From Hyphomicrobium sp. (GTDB taxonomy: Bacteria > Pseudomonadota > Alphaproteobacteria > Rhizobiales > Hyphomicrobiaceae), in assembly GCA_017512425.1 (NCBI GenBank), contig JAFWGI010000004.1, positions 62,001 to 126,000 on the forward strand: a DNA stretch of 64,000 nt. The letters are read 5' to 3'. A program made the translations under genes and the position numbers. This document shows, piece by piece, positions 1 to 8,431 of this stretch. Within the stretch, counting starts at the first letter, position 1; each line of letters begins with the position of its first letter. Below the pieces are notes generated by a model. That model did not search any database. It saw nothing but the letters and a program-made list of their open reading frames with translations, and was not told the DNA's origin.

Positions 1-539
1 AGGCTGCCGGTCGCGCACTGACTCGTGTTGAAATTGATCGGCTTGGCGTGCTGGTATTTCTTCACGACATCGGCAAACTCTTCCCGAGCTTTCAAGCCAA
101 GGCTTGGCCGAGCGGAAGTTGGAATGGAGAACTGTCAGGACACGTGCTCGAGGCGATTGATGTTCTAGTCCGGCTCGATGAACGATCTGTTGCAGCCGCT
201 CTACACGTTCATCGGGTCCAACAATGGCAAAATGAAACAGGCTTGTTCGATGCGGTCCTAGCTCATCATGGCCGCCCAGCTGTGGACGCGGGGGACAGGC
301 GCGCTCAAATGCGGGCGCGATGGCGTACGGTTGGCAAGTATGACCCGACGCAGTCAGCTATTGAGATCGGGCAGGTGATGTCGTCATGGTTTGCGACGGC
401 CTTCTCGGAGACGGATCGACAATTGCCGAGCACCGCGGAGTTCGAGCATCTCTTCGCCGGACTGACCGCGCTCGCCGATTGGATTGGCTCCAGTCGCCCA
501 ATTGCCAGCTACGCAACCGAACTGAACTGCACGTTCTGA
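1..539 (+). pseudogene. Cas3 HD-nuclease fragment, type I-E CRISPR (5' end outside window, helicase missing)
   Basis: The reading frame is open from the window edge (frame of position 3), so the gene starts upstream. A GTG at 48 lies inside the domain and is not a credible start. The protein shows the HD motif FLHDIGKLFPSFQAKAW, then LAHHGRP and the segment LTALADWIGSS (nt 459-494). These are landmarks of the Cas3'' HD domain that degrades the displaced strand in type I systems; the HDIGK-FQAK spacing is I-E-like. After DWIGSS similarity stops and a TGA follows 14 codons later. The DExD/H helicase half of Cas3 (normally about 900 residues in all) is absent. A cas5 fragment on the opposite strand begins to overlap here. 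Read as a broken cas3; a stand-alone Cas3'' cannot be excluded because the 5' part is unseen. Confidence 0.75.
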
Positions 540-769
540 ATGTCGCGCAACACGCCGATAATTGGTTCACGCTCCCGGCGTGCAGCGAAAATGAGGCGAT
601 CCTGCAGATCCTGATGCGCCTGCCGCTCGGTGCGATCATAACCGAGAGCATTGGCAAAGAGCCCGGTTAGAGCAGAGAGAGCAGGAAAATCGAATGTAAC
701 GCCGATATGGTCGATAATGACGCCACCGAATGCAACGAGCGGCGCCTCCAGGCGGACAACAAGCCAGCG
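509..769 (-). pseudogene. Cas5e (CasD) N-terminal fragment, type I-E Cascade subunit remnant
   Basis: Read on the minus strand from about 769, the frame encodes WLVVRLEAPLVAFGG, then FPALSALTGLFANALGYDR, LQDRLIFAARRE and VLRDIQNVQF. These match the N-terminal ferredoxin-like half of type I-E Cas5 proteins (the recalled family pattern is RL-PLMAFGG, FPA-S-LTGLLANALGW-R, LQDRL-FAAR, D-QNAQL). Cas5e normally has about 220 residues; here homology ends after roughly 80 codons and the frame stops at 509. No start codon is present: homology begins directly beside a CRISPR-like repeat at 771. The fragment points toward the cas3 fragment on the other strand, an arrangement not expected in an intact cas3-cse1-cse2-cas7-cas5 operon. 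I infer deletion plus inversion. Confidence 0.7.
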
Positions 770-770
770 G

Positions 771-869
771 CGGGTCGATCTCCGCGCCTGCGGAGGAGCC
801 CTGCGCCCTGAACGCTGCAATCGACCGCGCCACGATCATGGCTCCTCCGCAGGCGCGGAGATCGACCCG
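771..869. repeat. Perfect 30-bp inverted repeat with type I-E CRISPR-repeat features
   Basis: The left arm is 771-800 and the right arm 840-869. They are exact reverse complements separated by 39 nt. Each arm holds a 6-bp stem (CTCCGC / GCGGAG) around a 4-nt loop, with 5 nt before it and an ATCGACCCG tail. This is the architecture of type I-E repeats (E. coli: 5 nt, CCCCGC-GCCA-GCGGGG, ATAAACCG). The two copies are head to head, not tandem, and no third copy appears at array spacing on either side. The left arm touches the truncated 5' end of the cas5 fragment. The remaining 119 nt up to gcvP hold only a weak hairpin. Alternative: a REP-type palindrome or long hairpin unrelated to CRISPR. Confidence 0.6.
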
Positions 870-949
870 GCGTATTCGGACAATGTTGCGGTCGCGCTCT
901 GGCTGAACTCGGCTCACCAATCTTTTCAAAATATTCGGCAGATTTTTAT

Positions 950-980
950 CCCGGTGTCAGCCAGCGCGGCCGGCACCGGG
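950..980 (-). terminator. Possible hairpin terminator after gcvP
   Basis: CCCGGTG (950-956) pairs with CACCGGG (974-980), with additional GCC/GGC pairing inside. It sits 9 nt beyond the gcvP stop. Read on the minus strand it lacks a U run (an A-rich stretch follows), so intrinsic termination is doubtful; it may only be a 3' stabilising hairpin. Confidence 0.3.
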
Positions 981-988
981 GTAGCATC

Positions 989-3838
989 TCATTCGGCGGC
1001 TTCGTCGTAGTGCTCCAGAGGAGGGCATGCGCATACGAGGTTGCGGTCGCCGTGGGCGTTGTCGACGCGGTTGACCGGCGCCCAGTACTTGTCGACGCGG
1101 AACGCACCCGGCGGGAAGCACGCGACTTCGCGCGAATACGGCCGGTCCCACGCGCCGACGAGATCTTCGACGGTGTGCGGCGCGTTCTTCAGCGGATTGT
1201 TCTTGCGATCGCTGCGGCCTTCTTCGATGGCGCGGGCTTCTTCGCGGATCGAAAGCATCGCATCGCAGAAGCGGTCCAGCTCGGCTTTTGTTTCCGACTC
1301 TGTCGGCTCGATCATCAGCGTTCCGGCAACCGGCCAACTCATCGTCGGCGCGTGGAAGCCGGAATCGATCAGCCGCTTGGCGATATCGTCGACGGTCACG
1401 CCCGCGCTTTCAACAAGCGGCCGCGTATCGATGATGCACTCATGCGCGACGTATCCGTTACGGCCGCGATACAGGATCGGGTAGGCCTTTTCCAGCCGCT
1501 TGGCGATGTAGTTGGCGTTGAGGATTGCGACGCGCGTCGCCTGCGTCAGGCCGCGGCCCCCCATCAGAAGAATATAGCTCCACGAAATCGGAAGGATCGA
1601 TGCGGAGCCATAGGGCGCGGCCGAAACCGTAAATTCGCGGCCATCCGTTTCCGGATGCCCGGGCAGGAATGGGATCAGGTGCGACTTGACGCCGATTGGT
1701 CCCATGCCCGGCCCGCCGCCGCCATGCGGAATGCAGAACGTCTTGTGCAGGTTGAGATGACTAACGTCCGAGCCGATTTCGCCGGGCTTCGCCATCCCGA
1801 CGAGCGCGTTGAGATTGGCGCCGTCCATGTAGACCTGACCGCCGTGCTCATGTGTGATGTCGCACAATTCGCGCACGGTCTCTTCAAATACGCCGTGCGT
1901 CGACGGGTATGTGATCATGCAGGCCGCTAGACGGCCGGCATGCGCTTTGGCCTTGGCGCGGAAATCCTCGACGTCGATATTGCCGCTCTTGTCGGTGCCG
2001 ATAACGACGACCGACATCCCGCACATCTGTGCCGAAGCCGGATTGGTGCCGTGCGCCGACGACGGGATCAGGCACACGTCGCGTTTGTCGTCACCACGGC
2101 TCTTGTGATAGGCGCGGATCGCAAGCAGTCCCGCGTACTCGCCCTGCGCACCGGAGTTCGGTTGCATCGAGATGGCGTCATAGCCGGTGATGACGCAGAG
2201 CTTTTTCGACAGATCATCGATCAGCTCCTTGTAACCGGCAGCTTGATCGGGCGGCACGAAGGGATGCATCTCGCCGAATTCGGGCCACGATATCGGAAGC
2301 ATCTCGGCCGTCGCGTTGAGCTTCATCGTGCACGATCCGAGCGGGATCATGGACCGATCGAGCGCGAGGTCACGGTCAGCCAGGCGGCGCATATAGCGCG
2401 TCATCTCGCTTTCGGCGCGGTTCATATGAAAAATCGGATGTGTCAGGTACTGGGAGGTGCGGACCAGATTTTCGGGCAGATGCGATGGCGGATAGTCGTC
2501 ACTGTATCTGAGATCGAATGCGCCAAACGCGCGCCAGACGGCTTCGAGCGTATCTGGCCGCGTCCGCTCGTCGACCGTGATGCCGATGCGGTCCGTTCCG
2601 ACTTTGCGCAAGTTGACGCCGTGATCGACGGCGTTCTTCATGATCAAACCCTGGTACGGGCCGACGTCGACCGTGATGGTATCGAAAAACCGTGCCGGAC
2701 GTATTTTGAAGCCAAGTCCGCTGAGGCCGTCGGCAAGGCGGCAGGCGTCACGGTGGACGCGTTGCGCGATTGCCTTGAGGCCCGCCGGTCCATGAAAGAC
2801 CGCGTACATCGACGCGATCACGGCGAGCAGCACCTGCGACGTGCAGATGTTGGAAGTCGCGCGCTCGCGCCGGATGTGCTGTTCGCGCGTCTGTAGTGCA
2901 AGCCGGTAAGCACGATTGCCGCGTGCGTCGATCGACACGCCGACGAGGCGGCCTGGAAGGCTGCGCTTATAGGCGTCGCGCGTCGCCATGTAAGCGGCGT
3001 GCGGGCCGCCATATCCCATTGGCACGCCATAGCGCTGCATCGAGCCGACGGCGATGTCGGCACCCATTTCGCCGGGCGGCTTCAGAAGCGTCAGTGCGAG
3101 CGGATCGGCGGCGACGATTGCGATTGCGCCGGCTTTGTGAAGTGCGTCAATCGTCTCGGTGAAGTCGTGGCAGTCACCGCACACACCCGGGTACTGGAAG
3201 ATCGCGCCGAAAACTTCGGCCGGATCCAAATCCTTGAATGGATCGCCGACTTTGACGCGCCAGCCGAGCGGCTCGGCCCGCGTCTTGATGACGGCAATCG
3301 ATTGCGGCAGGCAGTCCTGATCGACGAAAAATACGGCCTTCTCTGACTTGGAGACGCGATGCGCCATCGCCATCGCTTCGGCCGTCGCGGTCGCCTCGTC
3401 GAGCAGCGAGGCGTTGGCGATGTCGAGCGCCGTCAGGTCGGCAACGAGCGTTTGAAAATTCAGAAGCGCCTCAAGGCGGCCCTGACTGATCTCCGGCTGA
3501 TACGGAGAATAGGCGGTGTACCACGCCGGATTCTCGAATATGTTGCGCTGAATCGCGGGCGGCATCGTTGTGCCGTGATAGCCCTGACCGATCAGCGACG
3601 TCAGCACACGATTCTTGTTGGCGGTCTCGCGCAACTTATCGAGCGCGCGCCGTTCCGATAACGATTTGCCGAAGTCGATGCGCTCGGCTTGGCGGATCGC
3701 CTGCGGCACCGTCGCGTCGATCATCGCGTGCAGATCGGGCGCACCGACGACGGCGAGCATCTCGGTTATTTCTTTTGCCGAAGGCCCGATGTGGCGGCGA
3801 TTTGCAAAGTCGTAGGGATCGTATTTTTCAGCGGCCAT
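989..3838 (-). CDS. gcvP: Glycine dehydrogenase (decarboxylating), P protein of the glycine cleavage system
   Basis: PLP enzyme that decarboxylates glycine and transfers the aminomethyl group to the lipoyl arm of the H protein (cytoplasm). The protein has 949 residues, the length of the single-chain form that fuses the two halves found separately in many Firmicutes and Thermus. The N-terminus [14 protein letters not shown] and the PLP-lysine motif [16 protein letters not shown] (lysine near residue 699) are diagnostic. It is the last gene of gcvT-gcvH-gcvP, 10 nt after gcvH, so it should be under the glycine riboswitch upstream of gcvT. The ATG at 3838 fits the family N-terminus. Several long antisense frames across this gene (for example 1940-2896) are codon-bias shadows. 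Confidence 0.98.
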   Translation of the reverse strand: MAAEKYDPYDFANRRHIGPSAKEITEMLAVVGAPDLHAMIDATVPQAIRQAERIDFGKSLSERRALDKLRETANKNRVLTSLIGQGYHGTTMPPAIQRNIFENPAWYTAYSPYQPEISQGRLEALLNFQTLVADLTALDIANASLLDEATATAEAMAMAHRVSKSEKAVFFVDQDCLPQSIAVIKTRAEPLGWRVKVGDPFKDLDPAEVFGAIFQYPGVCGDCHDFTETIDALHKAGAIAIVAADPLALTLLKPPGEMGADIAVGSMQRYGVPMGYGGPHAAYMATRDAYKRSLPGRLVGVSIDARGNRAYRLALQTREQHIRRERATSNICTSQVLLAVIASMYAVFHGPAGLKAIAQRVHRDACRLADGLSGLGFKIRPARFFDTITVDVGPYQGLIMKNAVDHGVNLRKVGTDRIGITVDERTRPDTLEAVWRAFGAFDLRYSDDYPPSHLPENLVRTSQYLTHPIFHMNRAESEMTRYMRRLADRDLALDRSMIPLGSCTMKLNATAEMLPISWPEFGEMHPFVPPDQAAGYKELIDDLSKKLCVITGYDAISMQPNSGAQGEYAGLLAIRAYHKSRGDDKRDVCLIPSSAHGTNPASAQMCGMSVVVIGTDKSGNIDVEDFRAKAKAHAGRLAACMITYPSTHGVFEETVRELCDITHEHGGQVYMDGANLNALVGMAKPGEIGSDVSHLNLHKTFCIPHGGGGPGMGPIGVKSHLIPFLPGHPETDGREFTVSAAPYGSASILPISWSYILLMGGRGLTQATRVAILNANYIAKRLEKAYPILYRGRNGYVAHECIIDTRPLVESAGVTVDDIAKRLIDSGFHAPTMSWPVAGTLMIEPTESETKAELDRFCDAMLSIREEARAIEEGRSDRKNNPLKNAPHTVEDLVGAWDRPYSREVACFPPGAFRVDKYWAPVNRVDNAHGDRNLVCACPPLEHYDEAAE

Positions 3839-3848
3839 GTGGCGCTCC

Positions 3849-4211
3849 TCATGCCGTAAGTTTGGCGTATGCGTCTTCGTCGAGCAGATCAGCGACTTCG
3901 GCGGATCGATCGAGCTTGAGCTTGTAAAGCCAGCCCTTGCCTTGCGGGTCGGCGGACAATCCAGCCGGATCGTCGACGACCTGTTGATTGACTTCTGTCA
4001 CTTCGCCATCGAGCGGCGCGTAAACATCGGACGCTGTTTTGACGGACTCGACGACGGCGGCGGCTGCGCCTTTCTTCAGCTTTGCGCCGACTTTCGGAAG
4101 TTCGATGAAAACGAGATCGCCGAGTTGCGTCGCGGCATGTTGCGTAATGCCGACGGTCGCGATGTCGCCATCGACTTTCAGCCATTCATGGTCTTGCGTA
4201 AATTTCAGCAC
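3849..4211 (-). CDS. gcvH: Glycine cleavage system H protein (lipoyl carrier)
   Basis: Small lipoylated shuttle protein that carries the aminomethyl intermediate from GcvP to GcvT. It has 120 residues, close to the usual 125-130. The lipoyl-lysine motif [20 protein letters not shown] has its lysine at residue 58. The N-terminus [10 protein letters not shown] is typical. The start at 4211 has a good ribosome site (AGGAGGTAAC on the minus strand). It lies 37 nt downstream of gcvT and 10 nt before gcvP, so the three genes form one transcript. Confidence 0.98.
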   Translation of the reverse strand: MLKFTQDHEWLKVDGDIATVGITQHAATQLGDLVFIELPKVGAKLKKGAAAAVVESVKTASDVYAPLDGEVTEVNQQVVDDPAGLSADPQGKGWLYKLKLDRSAEVADLLDEDAYAKLTA

Positions 4212-4248
4212 AGTTACCTCCTGTATGGAAATCGAAGTGAGATGGCGC

Positions 4249-5409
4249 TTATGCGCTTCGGCGATAGCTATGCGGCACGAAGGGAAGCGTCACGACGCGC
4301 GCATCAAGCAGCGCGCCGCGAACGCGAAGCCGAACGCTTGTGGTGGGTTCGGCGTAAAGCGGCGGAACATAGCCCATCGCAATCGGCCGTTTGAGCGTCG
4401 GCGCGTATCCTCCCGACGTGACGATGCCGATCTGCTCGCCGTTCTCGCTCAGGATTTCGGTGCCATCGCGCGCCGGTGGTCGGCCTGCCGGGAGAATGCC
4501 GACGCGGACGCGCGCCGGTGCGCTTGCAAGTTCTTTTGCGACGCGCTCCGCACCAAGATAGCCGCCGTCTATCCGGCGCCGCTTTTGGATCGACCAGACA
4601 AGACCAGCTTCGACGGGCGACGTCGTTTCATCAAGTTCGTGGCCGTAAAGACAAAGGCCGGCTTCGAGGCGAAGGGAATCGCGCGCGCCGAGGCCGCACG
4701 GCCGGACGGCATCGCTCGCCAGAAGCGTCTGCCAAAGGCCTGCGGCGTCCTTTGCCGCGACGGAAATTTCGAAGCCATCTTCGCCCGTGTAGCCGGAGCG
4801 GCTAATGTAGCACTCGTAAGAGGCAATTTTCGCGCGCGTCGCCTGCATGAACAAAAGCGCGCGGCTTTCAGGGCAGAGTGCGCCGAGGACGTCGCCGGAC
4901 TTCGGCCCCTGAAGCGCAAGCAGCGCCCGCTCCGGCAGCGGCTCTAACCGCGACGATGCCGCGAGATACTTGGCGATGTGTGCGCAATCGATGTCTTTGC
5001 GCGCCGCGTTGATGACCAGCATCAGCGTGCCAGCCGCTATCGCAGACTCCGTTGGCCGCGTGACCATAAGATCATCGATAATACCGCCAGTGGCGTTCAG
5101 CAATTGCGTGTAGCGCTGCTGTCCTGGCGCGAGGTTCAGGATGTCGGCAGGGACCAGCGCTTCAAGCGCTGCCGCTGCGGTTTCATGCCGGCCGTCGTGC
5201 GCGATAACGAGCGCCTGCCCCATGTGGCTGATGTCGAACAGGCTCGCGTTGTTGCGCGTCCATGTATGTTCTTCGAGAATGCCCGTCGGATACTGAACCG
5301 GCATGTCGTAGCCGGCGAACGACACCATGCGCGCGCCGAGATCAACATGCGCGGCGTGCAGCGGCGTCTTGCGAAGTATCGGCGCGGTATTGTCGTGTGA
5401 ATTGGACAT
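4249..5409 (-). CDS. gcvT: Aminomethyltransferase, T protein of the glycine cleavage system
   Basis: Tetrahydrofolate-dependent enzyme that takes the aminomethyl group from lipoyl-GcvH, releasing ammonia and forming 5,10-methylene-THF. It has 386 residues. The N-terminal segment with [20 protein letters not shown] and DISHMGQ is typical of GcvT, as is YTGEDGFEI in the middle. First gene of the operon. The start at 5409 follows GAGGAGCTGTCC on the minus strand and lies about 30 nt after the end of a tandem glycine riboswitch. In a methylotroph-like alphaproteobacterium this operon links glycine/serine flux to one-carbon pools; that role is inferred. Confidence 0.97.
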   Translation of the reverse strand: MSNSHDNTAPILRKTPLHAAHVDLGARMVSFAGYDMPVQYPTGILEEHTWTRNNASLFDISHMGQALVIAHDGRHETAAAALEALVPADILNLAPGQQRYTQLLNATGGIIDDLMVTRPTESAIAAGTLMLVINAARKDIDCAHIAKYLAASSRLEPLPERALLALQGPKSGDVLGALCPESRALLFMQATRAKIASYECYISRSGYTGEDGFEISVAAKDAAGLWQTLLASDAVRPCGLGARDSLRLEAGLCLYGHELDETTSPVEAGLVWSIQKRRRIDGGYLGAERVAKELASAPARVRVGILPAGRPPARDGTEILSENGEQIGIVTSGGYAPTLKRPIAMGYVPPLYAEPTTSVRLRVRGALLDARVVTLPFVPHSYRRSA

Positions 5410-5424
5410 GACGTCGGACAGCTC

Positions 5425-5660
5425 CTCTACGCCTGATGGCGTATTTCAGAGCCCCCTCTGTCTCGTAACCTGAGAGATTGACCAGATCCCGCGATGGGTT
5501 CCAGTCTTACATCCGTCGGTGGGCTGAACGCATAAAAGCGTCAGCCGCTTTCCAGAGTGTCATCGGCGCGCGGTCCGTGGGCCTGAGAGTTTCCGGGGCG
5601 GTTGCTCCTTCGGCGCCGACCAAATTGAAAATCCGATCGAACTCTTCCGCGTGCCATTCC
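5425..5660 (-). promoter_or_regulatory. Tandem glycine riboswitch upstream of gcvTHP
   Basis: Read on the minus strand, the leader contains the first aptamer core GCGCCGAAGGAGCAA (near 5619-5605) and its closing CTCTCAGGCC (near 5589). A second aptamer follows with CACCGACGGATGTAAG (near 5522-5507), then CTCTCAGGTT and the final GACAGAGG (near 5463-5455). These are the conserved elements of the two-aptamer gcvT riboswitch class. A short hairpin, ACGCC-TGAT-GGCGT (5428-5441), sits just before the gcvT ribosome site and may be the expression platform. Glycine binding normally switches such operons on. Confidence 0.92.
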
Positions 5661-5820
5661 TGACACTCGGCAGGTACACGCAGGGTGGAACGTGGTCAAC
5701 ACGACGAAAGTCGATTGCAGCACTGCTTCTATTGCAGAGGCAAAGCGAGATTGCGCAATCCGCAGCGATGTTGATGCCGATTCCGACGACTGCGCATGGA
5801 TGCCGCGAATCGGAGCTCAG

Positions 5821-6930
5821 CTATTTGCCGAAGAATGAAAGCAGGCTCATGCTCGGCGGGCGCTCGAAGTGCGCCATTTCGCTGGCAACTTCGGTGTAGA
5901 GCGCGGGCAGCCACTGCGGCTGTCCAGGTTCTGCAGCCGGTACACCGCGGCTGCGGAAATCGGTTGGAGCAATGACGACCTTGATGTTCGACAATCCGAT
6001 CTGGGCGGCGAGCACGAAGATTTCTTCTGCCGCTGCGTCGCCGATCGCGAGGCAGCCCTTCGAAACATTCTTGCCGTGGATCATGATGTCGCCGCCGAGA
6101 TTGGAGCGACCATCCTTGGCAGCCATCTGTTTGTCGAAGGTGTTCGGATAGTTGACGCGCAGCGAGACGTGATACTTGCTATCCGGGTTTAGGAACGAAA
6201 TTCCGTAGACGCCTTCCGGCACCTGCATGTCGCCCTGACGCAATTTCGGGCCGGAGGTGCCGCTCGCCGCCATGACGGTATAGCGATGGATCAACTTCCA
6301 CGGCCTGCCCGCAGCGCGCGCGTGCAGCTCCAGCGATTTTTCGTCCTTGATGGCGACGAGTGCGATGTCGTCCGGCGGCCATTGCGCGTTCGCGGCTGTG
6401 AAGCGTTCGGCTAAGCGCCGTTTCGCGGCCGGTGCGATTTCAGCGAGGCGCTCGTTGAGGCGCTTGTCGCCAACTTGCGGTCCGCGGACGATGCTCCGCT
6501 GCCACGGCAAGCTCGGTTCTGCGACCGACGCGACTTTGCGCCGGCCGTCGGGCTTTGCGGCGTCGCGATGAATTTCGGCCGACCACCACTGTGGGTTTTC
6601 TTGTGCTGCAGGTGGCGCCGCCGGAGCGGCATCGTCGGATTCGATTTCAGCCGCTTCAAACTCTTCGGCGAGCGACGGGAAGAGGCGCGGGATATCGCGA
6701 TAGGCGACATAGGCAAACTGTTTGGCGGGGCGCGGCGCCGGCGGCCTTGGAAGCTCAAGGTCACCCTTTGGGTGTGCGGATGAGATTGTCACTTCCAACG
6801 GCTGCTCGGCTGAAGGCTCGACGGCAATCGTGATGATGCCGTAGCGCTCGACAACAAGCACCGCTATGGCGCTGCTGAACGCAACCGCCGTGCATAACGT
6901 CAGAAGTGTTAGCCGGTCCCCCAATTTCAT
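5821..6930 (-). CDS. L,D-transpeptidase (YkuD domain, YafK-like), membrane-anchored
   Basis: 369 residues with an N-terminal membrane anchor or uncleaved signal (residues about 5-27, LTLLTLCTAVAFSSAIAVLV), a proline- and alanine-rich linker (about 50-130) and a C-terminal YkuD domain. The catalytic motif is visible as MIHGKNVSKGCLAIGD: the HG, then the SKGC cysteine nucleophile. The stretch with KYHVSLRVNYPNTFD resembles the YafK subgroup. Such periplasmic enzymes make or remodel 3-3 peptidoglycan crosslinks or attach proteins to peptidoglycan; 3-3 crosslinks are important in polar-growing Hyphomicrobiales. Single gene, with unrelated neighbours. Confidence 0.85.
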   Translation of the reverse strand: MKLGDRLTLLTLCTAVAFSSAIAVLVVERYGIITIAVEPSAEQPLEVTISSAHPKGDLELPRPPAPRPAKQFAYVAYRDIPRLFPSLAEEFEAAEIESDDAAPAAPPAAQENPQWWSAEIHRDAAKPDGRRKVASVAEPSLPWQRSIVRGPQVGDKRLNERLAEIAPAAKRRLAERFTAANAQWPPDDIALVAIKDEKSLELHARAAGRPWKLIHRYTVMAASGTSGPKLRQGDMQVPEGVYGISFLNPDSKYHVSLRVNYPNTFDKQMAAKDGRSNLGGDIMIHGKNVSKGCLAIGDAAAEEIFVLAAQIGLSNIKVVIAPTDFRSRGVPAAEPGQPQWLPALYTEVASEMAHFERPPSMSLLSFFGK

Positions 6931-7156
6931 TCCATTTCCAAACGGCTCCGCCGCATCACTACCGTTGCAGCAGCATCGCCGATTCGCCTGACCCCCGATA
7001 ATCGCAACGCGCGACTCTCTCCGTCATTTTACCCATTTCTTTTGGGCAAGAGCGTGTTGTGCTCTCGCAGCCCGTTGCGGTCGCCGTGCCGACGCCGGAT
7101 ATTCAACGTTTTCCGAAACTATTTCAAATCGTTATCGATGCTCACGTAGGATCGGC

Positions 7157-8047
7157 TCACTGCCCTTCCAGCCGAGAGACGCATGTTTTGACACCGTCTG
7201 CCCAGTCCGGGAGCCGGATACCGAATGCCGTCGCGAGCTTGGAGCAGTCGAGCTCGGAATGTGCCGGCCGTGGCGTTTTGGTCGGATAGTCCGCGGACGC
7301 GATCGGGAGGACATCGATGGCGCGCAGGCTTGGGTCGCTCGCGTGGGCGAGCGCAGCGCTCGCCAGGTCGCACCAGCTGGCGCGGCCGGCGCCGGCCGCG
7401 TGATAGGTGCCCCAAGGTCCGCCGTCGCTGGACGCGCCCGCCACGCGGCTGGCGATCGTCAGCATGGCGTCGACGAGGTGGGGCGCGTACGTCGGGCTGC
7501 CGTACTGATCGGCAACGACGCGCAACGGCTTGCCGTTGCGGGCGGCATTGAGAATCGTCTTCACGAAATTGCGGCCGTGTTCGCTGTAGACCCAGGCCGT
7601 GCGCAGGATGATGTGCTTCGGATTGGCGGCGCGCACGGCCTCTTCGCCGGCAAGCTTTGAACGGCCATAGGCGGTTGCGGGCGCGGTCGCGTCGGTTTCG
7701 ACGTAAGGCACCGGCGATGTGCCGCCGAACACGTAGTCGGTCGAGATGTGCACGATCGGAATGCCGCGCGCGGCGGAGGACGCAGCAAGCAGCCGCGCGC
7801 CTTCGCAGTTCAGCGCCATCGCGCGCTCAGGTTCGGTTTCCGCCTTGTCGACGTCGGTGTAAGCGGCGGTATTAATCACGACGTCGGGATTGATATCCGA
7901 GAGCGCGCGCTCAATCGTGCGGACTTCGCAGATGTCGAGCGCGGGCCGGCCAACGGCGCAGGCCGTGATGTCGGCGCGCGATGGCGCAACCCTGATGAGG
8001 GCTTGAGCGACCTGACCTTGCCAACCGGCGATAAGAATACGCATCAA
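7157..8047 (-). CDS. rfbD: dTDP-4-dehydrorhamnose reductase
   Basis: Last enzyme of dTDP-L-rhamnose synthesis: NADPH-dependent reduction of dTDP-4-keto-L-rhamnose, for surface polysaccharides. 296 residues, family-typical. The Rossmann motif near the N-terminus reads LIAGWQGQVAQAL; VVINTAAYTDVDKAE, HISTDYVFGG and the catalytic YGRSKLAGE follow. The usual partners rfbA, rfbB and rfbC are not in this window, so the gene is either solitary or separated from its pathway. It diverges from the amt promoter region. The ATG at 8047 is followed by a second in-frame ATG at 8044. Confidence 0.93.
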   Translation of the reverse strand: MMRILIAGWQGQVAQALIRVAPSRADITACAVGRPALDICEVRTIERALSDINPDVVINTAAYTDVDKAETEPERAMALNCEGARLLAASSAARGIPIVHISTDYVFGGTSPVPYVETDATAPATAYGRSKLAGEEAVRAANPKHIILRTAWVYSEHGRNFVKTILNAARNGKPLRVVADQYGSPTYAPHLVDAMLTIASRVAGASSDGGPWGTYHAAGAGRASWCDLASAALAHASDPSLRAIDVLPIASADYPTKTPRPAHSELDCSKLATAFGIRLPDWADGVKTCVSRLEGQ

Positions 8048-8214
8048 AGCTCGCGATGAAGGCTGTGAGTTGAGCCGATCCTATTGCGTTCAATATCGGA
8101 CCTGCTGCGGAATGTCTTTTGACAGCATGCCGCGATGACCAAAGCAGGTTTGATTTGGCCATGCTTGAAGCGCAGGCGTAACGCATTTTTGTTGGGCATT
8201 TGCTGAATACGCAC

Positions 8215-8231
8215 AAATACCTAAGGTATTT
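8215..8231. promoter_or_regulatory. 17-nt perfect palindrome, possible activator site for amt
   Basis: AAATACCT-A-AGGTATTT is a perfect palindrome, extended imperfectly by CGCA/TGCG on the flanks. Its centre lies about 110 nt upstream of the -12 box of the sigma-54 promoter, which is where enhancer-bound activators such as NtrC usually sit. It does not match the classical NtrC half-sites, so the bound regulator is unknown. Confidence 0.4.
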
Positions 8232-8321
8232 TGCGTTCGAGCGTGCGCGCTACGCCAAATCTGCCGTAACGACAGGGACTTCAGAGCGCTGTTCAGCAAC
8301 CGCGCCGACCGATTTCGTTTC

Positions 8322-8337
8322 TGGCACATAAGTTGCC
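8322..8337 (+). promoter_or_regulatory. Sigma-54 (RpoN) promoter of the ammonium transporter
   Basis: TGGCAC (8322-8327), five bases, then TTGC (8333-8336) gives the -24/-12 elements at the correct spacing. The start codon chosen for amt is 95 nt downstream. This promoter lies where a longer in-frame amt start (8333) would fall, which argues against that start. Nitrogen-limitation control through NtrC is the usual logic for such promoters. Confidence 0.8.
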
Positions 8338-8431
8338 CTACAGGAAAACGAGCCACGATCCCAGGGCCAGACTTCAGGGGGCTGAATGGGCGAGCTGGGG
8401 CCTGTACTGCGCGCGGCAGAGGAGATCGCGA

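Noticed and set aside
771..869. Reading the inverted repeat as a transposon end pair
   Set aside because: The arms are only 39 nt apart, there is no transposase and no target duplication visible; the internal stem geometry fits a CRISPR repeat better.
1940..2896. Long plus-strand frame within gcvP
   Set aside because: Shadow of the conserved gcvP sequence with Arg-rich, motif-free translation.
8333..8431. Longer amt start
   Set aside because: Would place the sigma-54 -24/-12 region inside the coding sequence and has no ribosome site; the ATG at 8432 does.
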